This document shows positions 25,378-34,396 of a stretch of DNA of 64,000 nt, piece by piece. Origin of the DNA: Cetobacterium_A somerae (GTDB lineage: Bacteria > Fusobacteriota > Fusobacteriia > Fusobacteriales > Fusobacteriaceae); NCBI RefSeq assembly GCF_044784365.2, contig NZ_CP173065.2, one strand, 5' to 3'. Numbering within the stretch: position 1 is the stretch's first letter; each line of letters begins with the position of its first letter. The notes beneath the pieces are model-generated. The model saw only the letters and a program-made list of their open reading frames with translations. It had not been told where the DNA came from and did no database searches. A program made the position numbers and the translations under genes.

Positions 25378-26865
25378 ATGATATTAGAAACAATAAAGAG
25401 TCAGAAAATAACTTTTGAACAAAAAGTTGTGACCCTAGCAAGACTAGCAGAAGGGAGTATAGAGGTTTTAAATAAAAGTGAAGCCTTAAAAAAATATATA
25501 GAAGATGGAATTATATGTGATTTATTTGAGGGAAATGCTCCTTATAGACCAAGATATATTGTTCCAGATTATGATATATTTATGGAACAAGGAAGTAAGT
25601 TTTTAAACTTAGATAAACCAACAAATATATGGGAAGCTGTACATGGTTTATTAATTCTTTATAAACATGTTCCATCTATAACAACAATGCCTGTTTATTT
25701 AGGGAATATTGATTATTTATTAGAACCTTTTATTAAAGATGAAGCAGAAGCATATTTAGCAATTAAATTATTTCTAAAACATATAGATTCAACAATAACA
25801 GACTCATTCTGTCATGCTAATATTGGACCGAAAGAAACAAAGGCTGGAATATTAATACTAAGAGCTATGAGAGAGCTAGAGTTACCAACACCAAATTTAA
25901 CAATAAAATATACTGAAGAAACAACAGATAAAATTGCAGTAGAAGCGATTAAAACAGCATTAGTAACAGCTAAACCAAGTTTTGCTAATGATAAAATCTT
26001 TAGAGCAGATTTTAAAGGAGAATACGGAATCGTTAGTTGCTACAATGGATTAAAAGTAGGTGGTGGAGCGAATACTCTAGTTAGAGTAAGATTAGGAGCT
26101 CTATCAAAGCTAGCTAATTCAAAAGAGGACTTTTTTGCAAGAGTTTTACCTGAAGTGTCAAAAGAAATGTTAGAATATATAGATGAAAGATCTAAATTTA
26201 TTATCGAAGAAAGTGGATTTTATGAAAGTAGTTTCTTAATAAAAGAGGGACTTTTAGAAAAGGAAAAATTTACAGGATTATTTGGTTTTGTTGGATTAGC
26301 TGAATGTGTAAATAATCTTTTAGGTGCAACAGAAAAACAAGATAGATTTGGATATTCAGAAAAAGCAAATAAATTAGGACTTGAAATAGTAGAAGCTATG
26401 TCAAAACTAATAGCAGCTCATAAGACAAAGTATGCTGGAGAGTTCTTTGGAAATACTCATTTATTACACTCACAAGTTGGAATAGATACTGATAGAAATG
26501 AAAGCCCAGGATGTAGAATTCCAGTTGGAGAGGAACCAGAGATATTTGATCATATAGTTCAATCAGCTCCATTCCATCAATATTGTCCAAGTGGAATTGG
26601 TGATATATTCGTGTTTGATGAGACATATAAATCAAATCCAGAGGCTATCTTAGATATAATAAAAGGAGCTTTTGAAACTGAAATGAGATTTTTTTCATTA
26701 TATAGTGATACTTGTGATGTAGTTAGAGTAACAGGATATCTTGTAAAAAAATCAGAGATTGAAAAGTTAGATAAAGGTGAGCAAGTATTAAGAGATACAA
26801 CTATTTTAGGAAAAGGTGCTAGAGATAATGCTAAAGCTTTAGGAAGAAAATTGAGAAGTGAGTAA
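25378..26865 (+). CDS. yjjI: YjjI-family glycyl-radical enzyme
   Basis: A 495-residue member of the YjjI family, a short branch of the pyruvate-formate-lyase-like superfamily whose reaction is still unsettled. The glycyl-radical loop VRVTGYL puts the radical on about Gly453. A likely active-site Cys is in ESPGCRIPVGEEPE; this assignment is from motif position only. Start at 25378 from a GGGAG RBS; an in-frame TTG at 25330 overlaps the promoter. The activase gene follows at once. Oxygen-sensitive, so strictly anaerobic function is expected. Confidence 0.9.
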   Translation: MILETIKSQKITFEQKVVTLARLAEGSIEVLNKSEALKKYIEDGIICDLFEGNAPYRPRYIVPDYDIFMEQGSKFLNLDKPTNIWEAVHGLLILYKHVPSITTMPVYLGNIDYLLEPFIKDEAEAYLAIKLFLKHIDSTITDSFCHANIGPKETKAGILILRAMRELELPTPNLTIKYTEETTDKIAVEAIKTALVTAKPSFANDKIFRADFKGEYGIVSCYNGLKVGGGANTLVRVRLGALSKLANSKEDFFARVLPEVSKEMLEYIDERSKFIIEESGFYESSFLIKEGLLEKEKFTGLFGFVGLAECVNNLLGATEKQDRFGYSEKANKLGLEIVEAMSKLIAAHKTKYAGEFFGNTHLLHSQVGIDTDRNESPGCRIPVGEEPEIFDHIVQSAPFHQYCPSGIGDIFVFDETYKSNPEAILDIIKGAFETEMRFFSLYSDTCDVVRVTGYLVKKSEIEKLDKGEQVLRDTTILGKGARDNAKALGRKLRSE

Positions 26866-26866
26866 T

Positions 26867-27715
26867 ATGGAATTGAAGGCAAAAATAAATAAAATTATAA
26901 AATTTTCTAATGTTGATGGTCCTGGAAATAGAATGGCTATATTTTTTCAAGGATGTAATTTTAATTGTGAGTATTGCCACAATCCAGAGACAATAAATAT
27001 TTGTAAAGAGTGTTATAAGTGTGTTGAAACTTGTCCAACAAAAGCTTTAGAAGTGTCTAATTCTAAAATAATTTGGAAGAAAAATTTATGTTGTGAGTGT
27101 GACCAATGTACAAAGATTTGTGGATTTGATTCTTCTCCTAAAGTAAATGATTATACAGTTGAAGACTTATTGGTTGAAATTAGTAAAGTAAAAGCTTTTA
27201 TAAAAGGAATAACAGTAAGTGGAGGAGAAAGTACGTTACAGTATAAATTTGTAGCTAAACTTTTTTCTGAAGTAAAAAAGAAATGGCCTAATTTAACTTG
27301 TTTTGTGGATACAAATGGAAGTTTAAATTTAGATGATATTGAATATAAAGAGTTAGTAGAAAATACAGATTTTTTTATGTTAGATGTAAAAGCTTGGGAT
27401 AATAGCGAGCATTTACTTTTAACAGAAAAAGAGGTTAATCCAGTTATAAAAAATTTATATTTTTTAAGAGATATAGGAAAGCTATTTGAAGTAAGAAGTG
27501 TTATAGTTGCAAATAGGTTAAATAATAGATTAACTGTTGAAAATGTAGCTAAAGCTATATTCAATAAAGATATTAGATATAAGATAATAAAATATAGACA
27601 TTTTGGAGTAAGGGAAGAGATGAAGAGTAATTTATTCTCTCCAACTAGTATTGAATTAGAAGAATTGGAAAAATTAGCTCAAAAAAATGGAGCAAAAAAC
27701 ACCCTAATTATTTAG
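26867..27715 (+). CDS. yjjW: YjjW-family glycyl-radical enzyme activase (radical SAM)
   Basis: A 282-residue activating enzyme. The radical-SAM cluster motif CNFNCEYC is at about residues 29-36, preceded by the VDGPGNRMAIFFQG segment of activases. A ferredoxin-like insert with CKECYKCVETCP and CCECDQCTKICG (about 45-85) gives two auxiliary 4Fe-4S clusters, as in other GRE activases. It would put the glycyl radical on YjjI. Start taken as ATG 26867, two bases after the yjjI stop; GTG at 26858 is an alternative. The stop codon is inside the terminator hairpin. Confidence 0.9.
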   Translation: MELKAKINKIIKFSNVDGPGNRMAIFFQGCNFNCEYCHNPETINICKECYKCVETCPTKALEVSNSKIIWKKNLCCECDQCTKICGFDSSPKVNDYTVEDLLVEISKVKAFIKGITVSGGESTLQYKFVAKLFSEVKKKWPNLTCFVDTNGSLNLDDIEYKELVENTDFFMLDVKAWDNSEHLLLTEKEVNPVIKNLYFLRDIGKLFEVRSVIVANRLNNRLTVENVAKAIFNKDIRYKIIKYRHFGVREEMKSNLFSPTSIELEELEKLAQKNGAKNTLII

Positions 27716-27727
27716 GGTGTTTTTTTA
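27693..27727. terminator. Bidirectional terminator between yjjW and the autotransporter gene
   Basis: 10-bp stem AACACCCTAA (27698-27707) / TTAGGGTGTT (27712-27721), loop TTAT, A-run left and T-run right. It overlaps the last yjjW codons. Confidence 0.87.
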
Positions 27728-30010
27728 ATCAAACTTATATCCGAAGCTAAATTGGAAAAGAAAATCATGAGATTCTTGAGCTTTAGAAATATTAAATTTA
27801 ACAGGACCAATTAGACTTAAATAACTAAGAGTTATTCCAGCTCCCTGAGAATAATCCTTCCAAAGAAGTGAGTTTTTATCATCATTAAAAACTTCGTTAG
27901 CAAATTTATATGTTGCAAAATCCCAATTAGCTCCAATGTATAAATTCTCGATAAGTTTTTGTTGAATTCCAAGACTTACTCCAAAAAGAGAGGATAAATA
28001 TTTTTCTTGGAAATAATAGCCACTAAAAGCAAAAGTATTATGAGATAAGTCATCAGACAAACCACCAAGTTTTATATATTTATCAGGAAGAATATCATCT
28101 CCAGCAATGTTTCCACCAAAAAATTTGGCAGTTAAGCTTGTTGTTTCAGTTATAGGTAGATAATTTGAAGATAGATAATTAGTAGATAAAAAATTTAAAT
28201 TATCTTTTCCTAGATTACCTCCCCATCTTTGAGAAACTTCACCTTTAAAACCTTTAGTTGGAAAAGCTATAGAATTTGTTTTATCCCAGTTAATATTAAA
28301 GAAAATATCCCCATAACTTTTGGAGTATTGTATTGATGAATCAAAAATATTTTTTATTTCAGGATCTAAACTAGCATAGTTTAAAGAAGCACCGTATGAG
28401 AATAAAAATAAATTAGAATATTGTGTAACGAAAGCTCCTTCTAATTTTGTAACTTGACTTTTATAACTACCAATTTTATTTTTATTGTGATATATAAAAA
28501 ATGGATTTTCTTCATAACTAATACTACTTAAAATACCAACCTTATTAGAAACACCATAATACGAAAAGTTTTTTAAATCTAGACCAAGATAATCACCAAA
28601 AGTAGCTTCGATAGTTGATAAGCTACCTATTTTACCAAAAGAACTAATATCAGTTCCAATGGAGAAAGTAGTTCCATAATCAGTTTGATAATCTACACCA
28701 AGACCAACTATATTAGTAGGATTTTCTTCCACTTGAAGCTTTAAAGTGTTATTTTTAAAAGAATAATAAATCTTATTAACAAAATTTAAACTATATGTTT
28801 TTAACATTAATTTTTCAAGAGTATCTGGATTTATATTAGTTCCTATAGAATCTTTGAAGAGTGATTCTATAATTTCTTTATGATTATTATTTTTTGTTTC
28901 AGTTATCACATCAATATTTTCTAAAACAAAGTTATTTTTATATTGAAGAGAGCTCTTTCTTTTGTTGGGTTTAGGTCCAAAAGCTAATATCTTTTGAAGT
29001 TGTTTTTTTGCAGCAGCTTCTCCTAAAGCTTCAATCTCTTTAAAATTACTAAAATCAGTTGTTTTAAAGTTTGAGATATCAGGATCAATAAGTATTGTTG
29101 CTAAGTCTCTTTGTTTTTTGGTAGAACTAGTACTTTGAATAGCAACAATTTGATCGGCAACACTTAAAATATCATAATCTTCTTTTTTTTGAAGAGAAGT
29201 TCCTACATCAACACCAATAACAATATCAGCTCCTAAATTAAATGCATCTTCCACAGGGAAATTTCTAGATAAAAGACCATCAACATAGTAATTATCTCCA
29301 ATTTTTACAGGATCAAAAATTGTGGGAATAGATATACTAGCAGTGATAACTTGAGCTAAATCACCACTATTAAAAGCTTTGGCTTTTCCTGTATTTAAAT
29401 CAGTTGCAATAATCTCAAGAGGAATAGGTAATTTTTTAAAATCCCTTGTTTGCTCTACATTCCAAAGAAGATTTTTTAAAGTAAGATATATTTTTTGAGT
29501 ATTTCTAATACCTTTTGGTAACGCAAAATTTAAAGAGTTATCGTATTTTAAAGAAAGATTATAATTTTTCATCATTGATCTTTGATCAATGGAAATATCA
29601 GTAATATTTGGACTATCATTAAAGGTTTCTTGCCAATTGATATCTAAAACTAACTTTTCAATTTGATTTGGAGTATATCCAGCAGAGTACAGAGCACCAA
29701 TAAGAGCTCCCATACTTGTTCCTGTAATATAATCAACCTTAATATTATTTGCTTCTAAAACTTTAAGAACACCTATATGAGCAAATCCTTTTGCACCACC
29801 GCCACTTAATACAAGTCCAATTTTAGGCTGTTTTTCTTCTTCTTTAAACTTTTCAATTTTTTTATTTTCAAGTTTTTTTATTTTATTTTGAAGAAGTTTT
29901 ATTTCTTGCTTTAATTTTTCAATTTCAATATCTTCTGGAGAGTGAGAAATATTACTTGAAAATATATTGACGAAAATTAAAAGAAATAATAAAAAACTTT
30001 TTTTGATCAT
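27725..30010 (-). CDS. fplA: Patatin-like phospholipase autotransporter (type Vd, FplA-like)
   Basis: A 761-residue secreted protein. A signal peptide (about residues 1-20) and a coiled-coil-like charged stretch (about 25-60) are followed by a patatin domain with the oxyanion loop LVLSGGGAKGFAHIGVL, nucleophile GTSMGALIG and catalytic Asp in YVDGLLSRNFPV. A POTRA-like segment (about 365-430) and a 16-strand-type beta-barrel end with a terminal Phe-containing strand (FLFQFSFGYKFD) follow. Length and order match FplA of Fusobacterium nucleatum (about 760 residues), a surface phospholipase A1. The ATG overlaps the aroA stop (TGATG); a GTG one codon upstream is less well placed. Confidence 0.92.
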   Translation of the reverse strand: MIKKSFLLFLLIFVNIFSSNISHSPEDIEIEKLKQEIKLLQNKIKKLENKKIEKFKEEEKQPKIGLVLSGGGAKGFAHIGVLKVLEANNIKVDYITGTSMGALIGALYSAGYTPNQIEKLVLDINWQETFNDSPNITDISIDQRSMMKNYNLSLKYDNSLNFALPKGIRNTQKIYLTLKNLLWNVEQTRDFKKLPIPLEIIATDLNTGKAKAFNSGDLAQVITASISIPTIFDPVKIGDNYYVDGLLSRNFPVEDAFNLGADIVIGVDVGTSLQKKEDYDILSVADQIVAIQSTSSTKKQRDLATILIDPDISNFKTTDFSNFKEIEALGEAAAKKQLQKILAFGPKPNKRKSSLQYKNNFVLENIDVITETKNNNHKEIIESLFKDSIGTNINPDTLEKLMLKTYSLNFVNKIYYSFKNNTLKLQVEENPTNIVGLGVDYQTDYGTTFSIGTDISSFGKIGSLSTIEATFGDYLGLDLKNFSYYGVSNKVGILSSISYEENPFFIYHNKNKIGSYKSQVTKLEGAFVTQYSNLFLFSYGASLNYASLDPEIKNIFDSSIQYSKSYGDIFFNINWDKTNSIAFPTKGFKGEVSQRWGGNLGKDNLNFLSTNYLSSNYLPITETTSLTAKFFGGNIAGDDILPDKYIKLGGLSDDLSHNTFAFSGYYFQEKYLSSLFGVSLGIQQKLIENLYIGANWDFATYKFANEVFNDDKNSLLWKDYSQGAGITLSYLSLIGPVKFNISKAQESHDFLFQFSFGYKFD

Positions 30011-31293
30011 CACTCCTCCTTATAAATTTTACTAAATTCTTTAAAAAAATTAGGGAATGTTTTAGAAACACAATTGGGATCTAAAATTTTTATACCTGGA
30101 ACTCTCAATCCAATTAAAGAGAGGGACATAGCCATTCGATGGTCATCATAAGTTTTTAAAAAATTACCTTGGTAATTTTCTAAAGGTTTTGGAGTAATTA
30201 AGAAGCCATCAGTAAATTCTATAAAATCACCATGAATTTTTAAGATTTCATTTTTTAAGGCAGATATCCGATCGGTTTCTTTTATTCTCATATTCTCAAC
30301 ATCCCATACTTTAGTTGGAGAAGTTGCAAAAAGTCCAACGACAGCTAAAGTTTGAGCTACATCAGGAATATCATTCATACTTAACTCAATTCCTTTATAT
30401 GTTGGAACCCCTTTTACAGTAATAGTAGTATCATTAAAATTTAATATTTTTAATCCAATTTTTTCTAAAATATTCAGAAATTTAGAATCTCCCTGTATAC
30501 TATTTTTGAAAAAATTATTTAATGTAATAGTGGAATTACTAATTAAAGCCATAGCTAAAAAGTAGGAAGCTGAGGACATATCACCTTCAATTAAGTACTC
30601 ATCTATATTATACTCCTGTGGAGATATATGCACTGAGTTATTATTGTAATTAAAGTTAACTCCAAAATCATTCATCATAGCTAGAGTCATATCTATATAT
30701 GGTTTTGATACAACTCTTCCACTTAATTCAATTTCTATAGGATTCTTGAAATTAGGAGCAGCCATAAGAATTGATGATATATATTGACTACTTTTACTTC
30801 CATCAATTTCAACATAACTTGCAAAAACTCCTTTAGAAGTTATACGAATTGGAGGATAGCCATGATTACTTAAATATTCAACATTAATTCCTAATTGAAC
30901 TAAAGAATCAACTAAATCTTTAATTGGTCTTTGATTCATACGATCATTACCGTATAAAGTAGCAGTTCCTTCTCCAGTAGCTAAATAAGAACTTAAAAAT
31001 CTCATTGCAGTTCCTGCATTTCCAATATATAAACTTAAATTATCATATTTTGGATTTTTATTTCCTATAATTTTAAGTGTTTTATTTATCTCATCAATTT
31101 CAATAGTATTATTTAAGGCTCTTAAAGCATCAATCATATACTTTGTATCATCACTTAAGAGAATATTTTTTAAAATTATTGTCTTTCCTGAAAGAGCTGA
31201 AAGAATAAGGGCTCTATTAGTTATCGATTTCGAACCTGGAATATCAATTGTAGCTTTGAAATCTGTTATTGGGTTTGGTTGGAAATAATTCAT
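30010..31293 (-). CDS. aroA: 3-Phosphoshikimate 1-carboxyvinyltransferase (EPSP synthase)
   Basis: A 427-residue shikimate-pathway enzyme that joins PEP to shikimate-3-phosphate. PGSKSITNRALILSAL (about residues 19-34), YIGNAGTAMRFLSSYLATG, DGSKSSQYISSILMAAP, EGDMSSASYFLAMALI and RIKETDRISALKNEI are the family's conserved stretches. The N-terminal Gly in LYIGNAGTAMR is as in typical enzymes. It is coupled to the autotransporter gene, with which it has no obvious functional link. No other aro gene lies in the window. Confidence 0.96.
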   Translation of the reverse strand: MNYFQPNPITDFKATIDIPGSKSITNRALILSALSGKTIILKNILLSDDTKYMIDALRALNNTIEIDEINKTLKIIGNKNPKYDNLSLYIGNAGTAMRFLSSYLATGEGTATLYGNDRMNQRPIKDLVDSLVQLGINVEYLSNHGYPPIRITSKGVFASYVEIDGSKSSQYISSILMAAPNFKNPIEIELSGRVVSKPYIDMTLAMMNDFGVNFNYNNNSVHISPQEYNIDEYLIEGDMSSASYFLAMALISNSTITLNNFFKNSIQGDSKFLNILEKIGLKILNFNDTTITVKGVPTYKGIELSMNDIPDVAQTLAVVGLFATSPTKVWDVENMRIKETDRISALKNEILKIHGDFIEFTDGFLITPKPLENYQGNFLKTYDDHRMAMSLSLIGLRVPGIKILDPNCVSKTFPNFFKEFSKIYKEE

Positions 31294-31390
31294 TAAAATT
31301 TCAACTCCTTTAATAAAATGTATTTAGATTATAACAATTTTTATATAAAATTAATACAAGAAAAATATTCTTTTTACCAATACAAGCAAA

Positions 31391-31419
31391 TTGACAAAAT
31401 ATTAAATAAGCGGTATAAT
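31391..31419 (+). promoter_or_regulatory. Promoter of the DUF896 gene and asnS
   Basis: TTGACA (31391-31396), 17-bp spacer, TATAAT (31414-31419). It shows that an apparent ORF start at 31318 is not used, as that lies upstream of the promoter. Confidence 0.85.
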
Positions 31420-31470
31420 TACTCTAAAAGTTTAATAAGACTATATAGTTATGTAGTTTGGAGGAACAAT

Positions 31471-31655
31471 ATGGAAATGAAAGATATTATAGAGATGGTT
31501 AATTATTTTTCTAATCAAGCAAAAAAAGAGAGCTAACAGCTGAAGAGAAGCTTGAAAGAGAAAAATATAGAAAGTTATATTTAGAGCAATTTAAAGCACA
31601 AGTAAAACAAAAATTAGACAGCATCGAAATTGTCGATGAATCAAAGATGATATAG
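31471..31655 (+). pseudogene. DUF896 (YnzC-like) small protein, frameshifted
   Basis: Start ATG 31471 with GGAGG RBS. The frame reads MEMKDIIEMVNYFSNQAKK and then stops at 31534-31536. The next frame carries the rest of a DUF896 protein (ELTAEEKLEREKYRKLYLEQ and LDSIEIVDESKMI, stop 31653-31655). One extra A in the run at 31521-31527 joins them as QAKKRELTAEEK, giving about 61 residues, the family's normal size. DUF896 proteins are small helical cytoplasmic proteins of unknown role (YnzC is under SOS control in Bacillus). Likely a one-base deletion or a sequencing error. Confidence 0.8.
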
Positions 31656-31662
31656 GGGGCAA

Positions 31663-33054
31663 ATGATGAAACAATTAGTTAAAACTCTTTATAGAGAAAC
31701 AGAGAAGTATTTAGACCAGGAAGTTGAATTATCAGGTTGGGTAAGAAAAATAAGATCACAAAAAAACTTTGGATTTATAGAATTAAATGATGGAAGTTTT
31801 TTCAAAGGTGTACAAATAGTATTTGATACAAATTTACCAAATTTTGACGAAATTTCAAGACTTTCAATATCATCGTCAATAATTGTAAAAGGTATAGTAG
31901 TTAAATCTCAAGGTGCAGGACAAAATTTTGAAATCCAAGCTAAAGAGATTGAAATTTTCCAAAAAGCTGATTTAGATTATCCATTACAAAATAAAAGACA
32001 CTCTTTTGAGTTCTTAAGAACAATCGCACATTTAAGACCTAGAACAAATACATTCTCTGCAGTATTTAGAGTGAGATCAGTTTTAGCTTATGCAATTCAT
32101 AAGTTTTTCCAAGAGAATGGATTTGTATATACACATACACCAATCATTACAGGATCAGATTGTGAGGGTGCAGGAGAGATGTTTAGAGTAACAACTCTTG
32201 ATTTAAATGATGTACCTAAAACTGAAGAAGGGAAGGTTGATGTAACAAAAGACTTCTTTGGAAAAGAAACAAATTTAACAGTAAGTGGTCAGTTAAATGG
32301 AGAGACTTATTGTTCTGCATTTAGAAATATATACACATTTGGGCCAACATTTAGAGCAGAACAATCAAATACTTCGAGACATGCTGCTGAATTTTGGATG
32401 ATAGAACCAGAAATAGCTTTTGCAGATTTAGAGGGTAATATGGAACTAGCAGAAGCAATGGTAAAATATATAATTAAGTATGTAATGGATGAATGTCTTG
32501 AAGAAATGGAATTTTTCAATCAGTTTATTGAAAAAGGATTATTTGATAAATTAAATAATGTATTAAATAATGATTTTGGAAGAGTAACATATACAGAAGC
32601 AATAGATATTTTAGTAAACTCAGGAAAGAAGTTTGATTATCCTGTTGAATGGGGAATTGATTTACAAAGTGAGCACGAAAGATTTTTATCAGAAGAATAT
32701 TTTAAAAGACCTGTATTTGTAACAGATTATCCAAAAGAAATTAAGGCATTTTATATGAAATTAAATAAAGATGGAAAAACAGTTAGAGCAATGGATTTAT
32801 TAGCTCCAGGAATTGGAGAGATAATAGGTGGATCTCAAAGAGAAGATAATATAGATGTACTAGAAGAGAGAATGGCAGAAGCTGGATTAAGTGCTGATGA
32901 TTATGGATTCTATTTAGACTTAAGAAGATTTGGAAGTTTCCCTCATTCAGGATATGGATTAGGATTTGAAAGAATGATTATGTATGTAACAGGAATAACA
33001 AATATAAGAGACGTAATACCATTCCCTAGAACTCCAAATAACGCTGAGTTTTAA
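31663..33054 (+). CDS. asnS: Asparaginyl-tRNA synthetase
   Basis: A 463-residue class IIb synthetase that charges tRNA-Asn. N-terminal OB fold with VELSGWVRKIRSQKNFGFIE (about 20-39), class II motif 2 in FRAEQSNTSRHAAEFWMIEPE and motif 3 GYGLGFERMIMYVTGI near the C-terminus. The Asn-type HAAEFWMIEPE distinguishes it from AspRS. It starts seven bases after the DUF896 stop and shares that gene's promoter. Confidence 0.96.
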   Translation: MMKQLVKTLYRETEKYLDQEVELSGWVRKIRSQKNFGFIELNDGSFFKGVQIVFDTNLPNFDEISRLSISSSIIVKGIVVKSQGAGQNFEIQAKEIEIFQKADLDYPLQNKRHSFEFLRTIAHLRPRTNTFSAVFRVRSVLAYAIHKFFQENGFVYTHTPIITGSDCEGAGEMFRVTTLDLNDVPKTEEGKVDVTKDFFGKETNLTVSGQLNGETYCSAFRNIYTFGPTFRAEQSNTSRHAAEFWMIEPEIAFADLEGNMELAEAMVKYIIKYVMDECLEEMEFFNQFIEKGLFDKLNNVLNNDFGRVTYTEAIDILVNSGKKFDYPVEWGIDLQSEHERFLSEEYFKRPVFVTDYPKEIKAFYMKLNKDGKTVRAMDLLAPGIGEIIGGSQREDNIDVLEERMAEAGLSADDYGFYLDLRRFGSFPHSGYGLGFERMIMYVTGITNIRDVIPFPRTPNNAEF

Positions 33055-33070
33055 TTACTGAGGAAGAAGA

Positions 33071-34099
33071 ATGATATTAGAAATACTAGTTTTTCTAGTT
33101 TTTATTTCTCTACTTTTTTATACTGTAACATATCCATATAATTTTAAATTAAATAGAAAATTAAAAAGAGTTCTTAATTTTTCTCAAGTTGAAAAAATAA
33201 TAGATACAAAATCTAAATATTTAGATTTTTCACATAAAGAACTATCAGATGAGTTCACTATAGAAGAAAAATATTTAGAAACTAAGTACGCAACTGAAAA
33301 GATGAGGGTGTTAATAGTAAAACCAAAGGGAGTATTAGAGACTCCCTTGTGTTTAGTTCTTCTTCATGGAATAAGAGATAAAGCTGAAGATTGGATATAT
33401 AAAGCAAAATTACGTGAAAATTACCTAAGTTTAAAGAAAAGAGGAAAAGTAAAAGATATTATTTTTATTCTTCCAGACTCAGGATATAATGGTGAAAGTT
33501 GGTATACTAATTTTTATAATGATAAATCTCATCAATATGAAGAATTTTTTTCAAAAGATTTGACAAGTTTTATCGAACAAGAATATCCTAATTCTAAAAA
33601 AGGTATTGGTGGATTTTCTATGGGTGGCTATGGTGCATTAAAAATTGGACTTAAAAATTTAGAATCGTATGATGTTATAGCCAGTTTTTCAGGGGCTATA
33701 AGTTTAATTAGAATGAGTATAAATCGTAGGGTTATGAGAATTTTTAGATATTTATATGTACCAAAATTTTTATTTAATGATGTAAATAAAGCTCATTTCA
33801 TGAAAGTATTTAGTCCTTGGGGATATAAAATTTTAAAAAATGATCCGTATAGTATAATTAAAAAAACCAATCCTGAAAGATATAAAGGGAAAAAGTTTTA
33901 TTTAAGTGTTGGTTCAGAAGATAAAAAACCTTATTTAATGTTTCAGCAATGGCTTGATGTTGTAGGTAGAGCCAAAAAATATGGATTAGATTTCAAAGGG
34001 AAAATTTATGAAAATGAATATCATACATGGGAATATATATCGAAAGATATATATAATTTTTTAGTGTTTTTTACAGAAGAAACAAAAAGAAGGAAGTAG
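33071..34099 (+). CDS. Membrane-anchored alpha/beta-hydrolase esterase (PF00756-like)
   Basis: A 342-residue protein with an N-terminal hydrophobic segment (about 3-22) that looks like a signal anchor. The hydrolase part has LVLLHGIRDKAEDWI, FILPDSGYNGESWYTNF and the nucleophile GGFSMGGYGALKIGL (GxSxG, Ser about 182), with an acid in VGSEDKKPYLMF and a His in EYHTWEYI, matching putative esterases of the esterase D/antigen 85 type. Substrate unknown. It begins 16 bp after asnS and is followed five bases later by a small lipoprotein, so the two may act together at the membrane (inference). Confidence 0.78.
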   Translation: MILEILVFLVFISLLFYTVTYPYNFKLNRKLKRVLNFSQVEKIIDTKSKYLDFSHKELSDEFTIEEKYLETKYATEKMRVLIVKPKGVLETPLCLVLLHGIRDKAEDWIYKAKLRENYLSLKKRGKVKDIIFILPDSGYNGESWYTNFYNDKSHQYEEFFSKDLTSFIEQEYPNSKKGIGGFSMGGYGALKIGLKNLESYDVIASFSGAISLIRMSINRRVMRIFRYLYVPKFLFNDVNKAHFMKVFSPWGYKILKNDPYSIIKKTNPERYKGKKFYLSVGSEDKKPYLMFQQWLDVVGRAKKYGLDFKGKIYENEYHTWEYISKDIYNFLVFFTEETKRRK

Positions 34100-34104
34100 A
34101 TATA

Positions 34105-34368
34105 ATGAAATACTTATTAATATTGAGTATGTTATTATTTACAGGATGTTTTTCATTAGGAATAAAAGGTGAGTATAAAAGTTATCAAAATGAATTTTAT
34201 GATATGGTAGCAAAACCTTTTAAAGAAAAAGAGAGAGAAGAGTTAGAGAGTCAATTTAAAGACTTAAAGACAAAAGTTTCAACTAGTGATTATTCAAAAA
34301 AAGATAAAGAAAAACTAGAAAGTGGTATAGAATATTATTTGATGGTTTTAGAAGATTTAAAAGATTAA
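34105..34368 (+). CDS. Small predicted lipoprotein
   Basis: An 87-residue protein with a signal peptide and lipobox LFTGC (Cys15). The mature part is a charged helical segment with a KEKEREELESQFKDLKTKV stretch. I do not recognise a family. It follows the esterase gene by five bases, and the terminator begins at its stop codon. Confidence 0.65.
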   Translation: MKYLLILSMLLFTGCFSLGIKGEYKSYQNEFYDMVAKPFKEKEREELESQFKDLKTKVSTSDYSKKDKEKLESGIEYYLMVLEDLKD

Positions 34369-34396
34369 GGCTTGAGTAAACTCAAGCCTTTTTTTA
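34367..34396. terminator. Bidirectional terminator between the lipoprotein gene and ribBA
   Basis: 10-bp stem AAGGCTTGAG (34367-34376) / CTCAAGCCTT (34381-34390), loop TAAA, then a T-run. Confidence 0.88.

Noticed and set aside
31318..31470. Upstream extension of the DUF896 gene
   Set aside because: The consensus promoter at 31391-31419 lies within it and the RBS is before 31471, so it is leader or intergenic sequence.
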